Shown here: piece by piece, positions 56,370-64,000 of the stretch | Layout of the letters: each line of letters opens with the position of its first letter | Numbering within the stretch: the first letter of the stretch is position 1 | Assembly (NCBI GenBank): GCA_964034945.1 | Contig: OZ035962.1 | Coordinates: 70,198,274-70,262,273, forward strand | Source: Chrysopilus asiliformis | Lineage: Eukaryota > Arthropoda > Insecta > Diptera > Rhagionidae | Length of the DNA stretch: 64,000 bases | Direction of reading: 5' to 3' | The notes under the pieces: model-generated | The model's database searches: none | What the model saw: the letters and a program-made list of their open reading frames with translations, nothing else | What the model was told of the DNA's origin: nothing | Made by a program: the position numbers and the translations under genes

Positions 56370-59300
56370 GGCAATCTTAATTTGTTGTTTCCTACTCACT
56401 GACATTTGTCCTACTGAATTTGTTGCCCACCAAAGAAATTTGACAGACTGCGACTAAAAAGCTTACCAGCTGAGAAATAAAAACCAATGTAATTTCTGTG
56501 TAAGACTCTTTGCGCGTACTATTCTTAAAAAAAATTGTGCTTAACCCACTTAAGCCCAAAGATTTCTGGGACTTAAATATTTTTAGTTTGACATGAGTTG
56601 CTAAATTTCGTTGGTGCAAAGAGCACTAAATATTTTTACTCTATTATGTCGTCCGGCCTAATGGTCGAATTATTATATTACAAACTAGCTTGTGGACGCG
56701 ACGCTTTGATTTTAAATTAATAAAAAAATTTGAAGCTAAACTTAACTATCGGTATTCTCGCTCTTCGCTTTCACGTCCCGTCCAGCGCTGTCGGAAATAC
56801 TCCAATCATAGTATTTCTACTCCTTTCTCGAACTACCTACTCCCCAAACTAGAATTATACTGTCGTTTTAGAAATTCAGTGAAAATATTGTTGGAATTAG
56901 AAAATTTTAAAAATAAAACAATATTTATTTACTGTTAAAAAAAACTTCTGTTACCGAAATCTCAAGTCCATTTTAACTTTTTTTTTTACTTTTTAGTAAC
57001 TCAAGGTCAAAAGCGAACATTACAATTTTTATCAGACATGCAAAACGTTACCGTTATGTAACAAAATGGTTTTTCGTTTTTTTCTTCAAAATTTCGTTAT
57101 AGCGTTATAGGAATTACGTTCCATCAAAATAACAAACAACATAAAGAAGGTGATTTTTTCTGATTTTTAGTTATACCACTTTATTTAATTGTTAGACATT
57201 TTCATTCCTTTTCTTCAGTCGAAATGTAACCAAATTTGCAAATGAAAAATTCTAATTTTTCGCAGAAAATTGTCTCTCGGCGAATTATATCACATCTAAA
57301 ATTTGTAACATAAATTGTTGGAAATTCGTAAAATTGATGTATATTTTTGTAGAAACAGCTCTGCGAGGTTAATTTTAAGCGTTTGCACTTGCGTCGCGTA
57401 AAGTTGTTAATTACTATACCATATTATCCGACTAAATATTTGTATGGAAGAAACAGTATACCACATTGGTCCTTTTCACCATGAGAAACAAAAAAAAATA
57501 AGAAAATATATAAACTTATATACCGAGTTTTAAGGAACTTCATCCAGCCGTTTTTTTGCAATGCGGACACAAACAGGGAAAAATCGAATTGGATCAGCGA
57601 TACTGGACGATTTTTTTAACGCAAAATATGAATGAGAAGCTGAAACTACGATAGAGTTGTAGCATAATGGTCACAGGTAGTCGAAATGCTGTTAGAAAAG
57701 CCCCGAAATGCTTCTTAATTTCAAATTTAACTCTAAGAAAATCCATTTATTTTTTCAAAGCCAAAATCGAAAATCAGAACGAATAAAATCAATTTCGGAG
57801 TGTGTTTTACATTTTCTAAAAGTGTAGAAAAAAAGCCTTTACTTTGAATTATAGTCGCATATCAAAATCATTAGTTGATTTTAATATTGAAAAAAAATTA
57901 ACACTTCTTGTAAGTAATTTAAAAGTCACGTTGTGAAAAACGCTGAAATTAAATGAAAACAAATAATTTGACACGAAAATATTTGTCCACAAAACAAAAA
58001 TATCTAAATATAGCGTCTCATCTTCTGTCTTGAGTTCTGTCGTCTTGATAATAATTAATGAAGAATAATTACTTAAATTTGCAAATCAAGCAAATTCCAA
58101 AAAATTCTAGATAAGTCATGTAAACATTATTATTTGGCACTAAATTATCACTAGTATCAAAATTATTGCAAATTTATTAAAATTTTCTAAAAATAATTTT
58201 CACACCATATTTTTTTTTGATTATTTTTAGAAAACAACGTTTAGTAATAGAGAAAGAGCCTATTTTACCGCAAAACCTGACAATTGATTTAAAATTTTCG
58301 CAGTCCTATCATGGCAACAAATTTTCTTGAAAATGTAAAACTACTATCATTGAATATTTTAAATCCCTGGTGCGCTGCTTTAATGTTGACGTCGCTTGGT
58401 GCTATAAACACATTTAGCTAACATTCGTTGATTTATTATGCAAATAACAGTCTTCCAAAGATCGTAAACAGGAAAAAATGGAATTTTCTCAACTTGTCAG
58501 CTTTGTAGTTGCAATAATAAGAAGCAATGATGCTTACCTATCGGAAAATGCCTTTTTTCAAATTGCAGAATTTTGGTAGTACACGTACGCCTGGCGGTTT
58601 AGAATTACAGGACTCCGACCCCTGAAGTCTAGAAGGATAAACTTCGACTCTGAATCCTTCGGCTAAACAAATTATTAAATCACCTCAAACCCCAAATCAA
58701 ACATTGTTTTTGGTTGCAAAACATTGAGGTTGACCTAAACTAGAGGGACAGCAATTTCTAGTAGCCAGTGAAGGTAAAATAATCAGCTCAGAGTTGGACC
58801 CGACAAATTTTTTCCGACTTTTAAACTCTTGTGGAAATTGATCAACTCCGACTCCATAGCCCTGTTTATAACGAAATAATTTAAATGCATTACGAAATAA
58901 TTTAAATGCATGCTAATAACGAAATAATCACTTTTGCTCTCCTATATCAAAACTTTTCAAATAATTCAAAGTGACTAAATTGAGCTTTCAAAATGTCAGA
59001 AAAACCATTTATGTATAGAAAGTTTATGTGAATTAAAAAGCATTTGGAAGACATAGAATTTGTTGCAGGAGTAGCACACAAAGCACATGAATTAAAAGCA
59101 GCAATTGATGATGGTGAATTCAAGAAAAAAATATTGAAAGAGATGCGGACGACTTCTTTATAAAATCAGTTATTTAAATAAAAGCCACGATGATCCTTAG
59201 CATCTTTTAAAGTCACTAGAATAATCGGCGAATATATTTGAATTATTTTTACTTTATTTTTTGTCTTGTTATTCCGCATTTTCACACAATTTCGATTTTA

Positions 59301-59405
59301 GATTGTATAAATATTCATTATTTTTCTCTTTTTTAATCAATGGTTCCATAAATGCATCATTTGCCCCACAATTTTCTAAAAATCACTCACAATACGCAAT
59401 TTTCA
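56370..59405 (+). other. Putative intron; one small tandem repeat
   Basis: ACGAAATAATTTAAATGCAT occurs twice in tandem at 58871-58911. A dispersed repeat-like patch rich in ACTCCGAC words lies at about 58600-58865. About 57050-57125 repeats GTTACCGTTAT-type words. No exon was recognised. Confidence 0.45.
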
Positions 59406-59409
59406 TTCA

Positions 59410-59590
59410 AATTAAAAAGCGCCAACGCGTCTGAAAGTAGAAAGTAGATCTACTCCAAGCGTCAGGGCGCTTTGAAGCGTCAAGGCGAAGCGCCATTATA
59501 AATCGTCCCATAGTAAGCCACAGGTTTTACTTTTGAAGCGTCGAAATGTCAAAGCTTACGCACGCCTTGACGCGTCTTTGTGTTTTCGCT
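59410..59590. repeat. GCGTC-word patch
   Basis: An island of higher GC repeats AAGCGTC/GACGCG words (AACGCGTC, CAAGCGTCAGGGCGC, TTGAAGCGTCAAGGCG, CCTTGACGCGTC) in both orientations. It is probably a small word-array MITE; its ends are unclear. Confidence 0.5.
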
Positions 59591-59929
59591 ATGAATAACA
59601 AATTTGGTCCAATGTTTACACAAGAGTTTCAATATGTATTTCAAGAAGTCATACTTATTAGTTTCAATATTTCCTCATCTCTACAATCCAGACTTGAAGT
59701 TTCTTAAATCAATATATTTAGCTGCCTTAAAAGTGATTTCCAAGTTATGATTCGAAACAAACCAGATTATATTTTATTCTTGTTTAGAGAAGATTTTTTC
59801 AATTCAAAACCTGCTTTTCCAAAATTGTTTACATCTGAAATTCAGTAAAGAAAAAAAATCATTAATGATAAATTTGAAAAGAAATTCTCAATGCATATTA
59901 AGCTGAATTTGGTCAACAATGAATCATAG

Positions 59930-60400
59930 GTCACACTTTTGTAGATATTTTTAAAATCATCTATAAATAATACCAAATGACATGTAAATGGATTTCGTGA
60001 AAATTTGTAATTTCATACACACGAACAAGTTATTTTAAACTTAAATTATCCTCCGTTTATTTTTTACCAGCTCCGTTTATTTTTTTTGAGACCTCAGATT
60101 TTCGCTATTAGGAATCAAATAAAAATGAATTACTCAAAATGTTGTTAAGGGATTTGGTTAAAACAGTCACACTTTTGTAGATATTTTTAAAATCATCTAT
60201 AAATAATACCAAATGACATGTAAATGGATTTCGTGAAAATTTGTAATTTCATACACACGAACAAGTTATTTTAAACTTAAATTATCCTCCGTTTATTTTT
60301 TACCAGCTCCGTTTATTTTTTTTGAGACCTCAGATTTTCGCTATTAGGAATCAAATAAAAATGAATTACTCAAAATGTTGTTAAGGGATTTGGTTAAAAC
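59930..60400. repeat. Perfect 236-bp tandem duplication
   Basis: The block starting GTCACACTTTTGTAGATATT at 59930 is repeated at 60166, and both end GGATTTGGTTAAAAC (60164 and 60400). I see no difference over about 235 bp. Each unit also holds a CTCCGTTTATTTTTT motif twice. It is either a very recent duplication or an assembly artefact. Confidence 0.95.
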
Positions 60401-62285
60401 ATCTATGCGAATAGTGTTTAGTAGGCGATGAGGTTAAACAAATTCAACACATTTAAAAAATTACAAAAGTTAGAAATCCACTTTCTATTTACGACTAGTT
60501 GGATGAATGTTATTTTGCTAAAAAGCAGTAAAAATCAATGTTACCTCTATAAATCTATTGCAATTTGTCACCAATGGGAACGGGGGATATATTGATGTCA
60601 ATATTTACAGCAAACAAAATCAAACAATTTTAAATAAACGGTATAACCTTAGGTATGATTTTTGCTACCTTTTCATGATGGAAAAACCTTTTATATTCCC
60701 AGCGGATAATTCTTCAATTCAATCTCTCTCTGTCTCTCGGCGCTACAACCGGTTTCCGGTCTTAGCCTGTCGCCCAAATTCAATAATACTAAGAAAAAAA
60801 TTCAATAATACTGAGAAAATTAGGTTCGAAGGGCTTGATTTTTAAAATATTTCAGGTTCATGATCGAAACGCTTAATTTCAATTCATTTCATTAAAAAAC
60901 TTCCAAAACTGAACGAATAATTTATAAAATAGATATTTCAGTGAATATTTGGAGAAATTAGATTTATTTGCGTTGGATATTTGAGCCTAGATGAAATATT
61001 TGCTCTACTAGTCAACAGCATGAAATTAATATCTGACGCTGACGGCAATGGCCAATTTAAAATGAATAACATTTTTATTTTGATTGTCAGCCATGGCAAC
61101 AGATATTTTTCTTATTTAAGAAGAAATTATTAACCATATTCGAAATGGGTCGTCGGTTCGAATATTTTTGAAATTATTGCCGGAGAAATTTCACATTCTC
61201 GTGTCTTATTAACGCTTTGTTGACAGTCGGTACTTTTAAGTACCACCAACTTTAAATCCTTATATTTTTTGCTTATTCAATAGTATCAACATTCTATATA
61301 CTTCTATATACCACAGGCGTAAATACCACCCCTCCATAAAATTAGTTCATGCCTTTTTTTAAATGTTCTCTGGAACCATTTTCAACGAAGAAAGTCATGG
61401 TTATTGATTTATTGTTGTTCACTTCCTGGTTCACAAAGGGTTAAAGGAATTTAGTATGAAATTTTATTTTTCAAAATTTGATTCGAAAAATTCGAACTGG
61501 ACGGAGGCACACAACCAAAAACCTACGAGGGACTAATGCTTTGTGATAACAAAAATGTGTTTTTGATTCTCAATTACATTGTGATTGCTGGAGAAAAATT
61601 ACACAGTAATATTAGTGATTAAATTGATATTTCATGAAGAATGACTATTTTAAATATCACATTATATTGATTCAGCCGACCATTTACAGAATTTATCACT
61701 TGGCATGATTAGATTTTCAATGTGGCATTAAAGTTCTGTGATATAAAGGTCACAAACCTTGATACATATATAATTCTGGCAAATAACTTAATCGCCACAA
61801 TTACGAAATTATGGAAAGATATGACTAAATTAATTATCGCTATGTAGAATTATAATCGAGTGAAACAAGGCTACGTCCAAAAGATCCCAATTTTTGTGCG
61901 GAATTGCATTGAGTGGTGGGTCTTTTTGGGCTTCTAGAGTCAACAAGATTGGTAAAATCCGAAATATTATATTTATTAATTTTGATAGTCATCATACAAT
62001 TTAATATAATCAGAGTATTCGTGTGACAAGATAAAATTACCCATTGCGTATTTTTACGCAGAGAATTTCTTGAACGCACTCTTCAAATCATTTGTGTAAA
62101 TCGATCAGCTGTTCGGCAGTCAATTTTCAGCAAATTAGAGGTGGAAAATGCCGAAAATCAGTGAATAATTAAAATTTATTAAAATTTGGGCAAAAATGGC
62201 ATAAAATAAATTCTTGTTTTTGAACCTGAATTTCACAATTTCTCGGACTTTCTGGTTAATTTTACGAGGTTGTTGTTTGCACACC
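60401..62285 (+). other. Putative intron; dispersed repeats
   Basis: About 61535-61760 is rich in TGTGAT/ATCACA words. About 62031-62118 matches 46430-46500. No exon was recognised. Confidence 0.45.
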
Positions 62286-62291
62286 GAAATT

Positions 62292-62342
62292 GTCGCGTAA
62301 AATTACGAGGGTCGCGTAAATTTACGAGGGTCGCGTAAAAGG
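62292..62342. repeat. 19-bp tandem repeat
   Basis: GTCGCGTAAAATTACGAGG at 62292 is followed by a copy at 62311 with one change and a partial third at 62330. A diverged GGTTAATTTTACGAGG lies just upstream at 62254. Confidence 0.85.
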
Positions 62343-62373
62343 CCTATGTTACACACGGCAGCTTTAAGCGGCG

Positions 62374-62449
62374 ACTTTTCTTAAGTATAGGCGAGAGAAG
62401 TGAGGGGCCACCGCTTCCCTCACTTCTCTCGCCTATACTTAAGAAAAGT
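62374..62449. repeat. Perfect 33-bp-arm hairpin
   Basis: The arms 62374-62406 and 62417-62449 (ACTTTTCTTAAGTATAGGCG...) are exact complements around a 10-nt loop. It lies about 690 bp upstream of the par-1 kinase exon. It is probably the centre of a truncated foldback element, and it is also pre-miRNA-like in geometry. Confidence 0.9.
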
Positions 62450-63135
62450 TACGAGATAATAAATTCACGCAGTTTGCGCGGTTTACGAGGCATTTATGCG
62501 ACTCCATGAAACTCCCTGATATTTTGGAAAATTCGAATCACAGATTTAGAGAATGCACTTTTCTGGAGTCGAAGAGTGTCAAGTTTATTCAAAATCATTT
62601 GTCCAAATTCGATTTAAAATTTAGATCGTGCAATTTTCGAGCAAAAAAAGCAAGCCATTCGAATATGCCATAGTATTTACAAAAATTTATTGACTATCCA
62701 AAAAAAAAAACTTGTGCAAAGCCAAAAATATATATTTTATTTTACTAAAATTTAACTCTTTTGAAATCAAACGAATTACCTATCACCTGAATAAAAAATC
62801 ATTGTTCTAAAAAAATCATAGCTTCCAAGTTGACAATAATTGATTTTCATTGCGCCATTCAATCAATGAAATGAATATGAAATTTAAAATCTATTAACAT
62901 TTCGATTATTCTTAAACTGAATCGTAAAAAATCCCGGTTAAAGTGATTTAAATCTGAACCAGATTACCACAATATGTTTCAAAATAAAAAAATAATTTAA
63001 ATGTTTTACCCTTTTTGCTCAGAAAATTTGTATCTTTTATATCGACAAAACTTGATATATAATAAAATTTAGTTTTTTCTTAAACTCGTTTTAATATAAA
63101 TGTTTTTATTAATATGTTGATTTGATTTTCTATAG
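62450..63135 (+). other. End of the putative par-1 intron
   Basis: AT-rich, ending in a pyrimidine-rich TTGATTTTCTATAG acceptor at 63135. No other feature was recognised. Confidence 0.55.

Positions 63136-64000
<865 letters not shown>

Overview
This is AT-rich nuclear DNA of an insect, most likely a dipteran (order inferred, not proven). The reasons are a par-1/MARK kinase gene with GT-AG introns as short as 66 bp, a CR1-like LINE, mariner, piggyBac, hAT and Harbinger relics, and very sparse coding sequence. There is no bacterial, viral or organellar signature.

Genes. The only confidently named gene is par-1 (MARK family Ser/Thr kinase), on the + strand. Two kinase exons lie at the right edge (63136-63351 and 63418-63638); the second stops just before the HRDLK catalytic loop, so the gene runs out of the window. 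Two long upstream + strand exons, 31698-32630 (311 codons) and 52763-54163 (467 codons), each open with an ATG behind an in-frame stop and end at a phase-0 GT donor. Both can splice in frame to the phase-0 acceptor at 63136. I read them as alternative 5' exons of par-1 driven by separate promoters. The first is likely and the second plausible. The right half of the window would then be par-1 intron, and 1-31.6 kb upstream or intergenic DNA. No host RNA gene was found.

Mobile DNA. Almost everything else with structure is transposon-derived, and many boundaries can be set to the base by target-site duplications (TSDs). They are: 9-bp TSD, MULE-like foldbacks (312-591, 37986-38268); TAA/TTA TSD, Harbinger-like (1215-1519, 8129-8309, 42313-43003 with a relic transposase, 55818-55985); TA TSD mariner (3954-5419) carrying a TTAA piggyBac-like MITE (4049-4426); 8-bp TSD hAT elements (29488-29844 inside a tRNA-derived SINE, 46770-48230); a 2.9-kb long-inverted-repeat element (40564-43438) hosting one of the Harbinger copies; and a LINE of about 4.4 kb (about 20570-25000) lying inside a terminal-inverted-repeat element (20207-25589).

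Most unusual. Four elements (9955-10569, 12201-13084, 20207-25589, 44158-44912) begin CAC and end GTG, are each flanked by a 2-bp direct repeat (CA, TA, TA, TG), and are filled with many copies of one short word peculiar to each element. Two of them share a core of about 130-140 bp (25073-25212, 44507-44633) that can form the same nested stems, with at least one compensatory base-pair change. This suggests a modular element family with a conserved structured core. I do not recognise that core.
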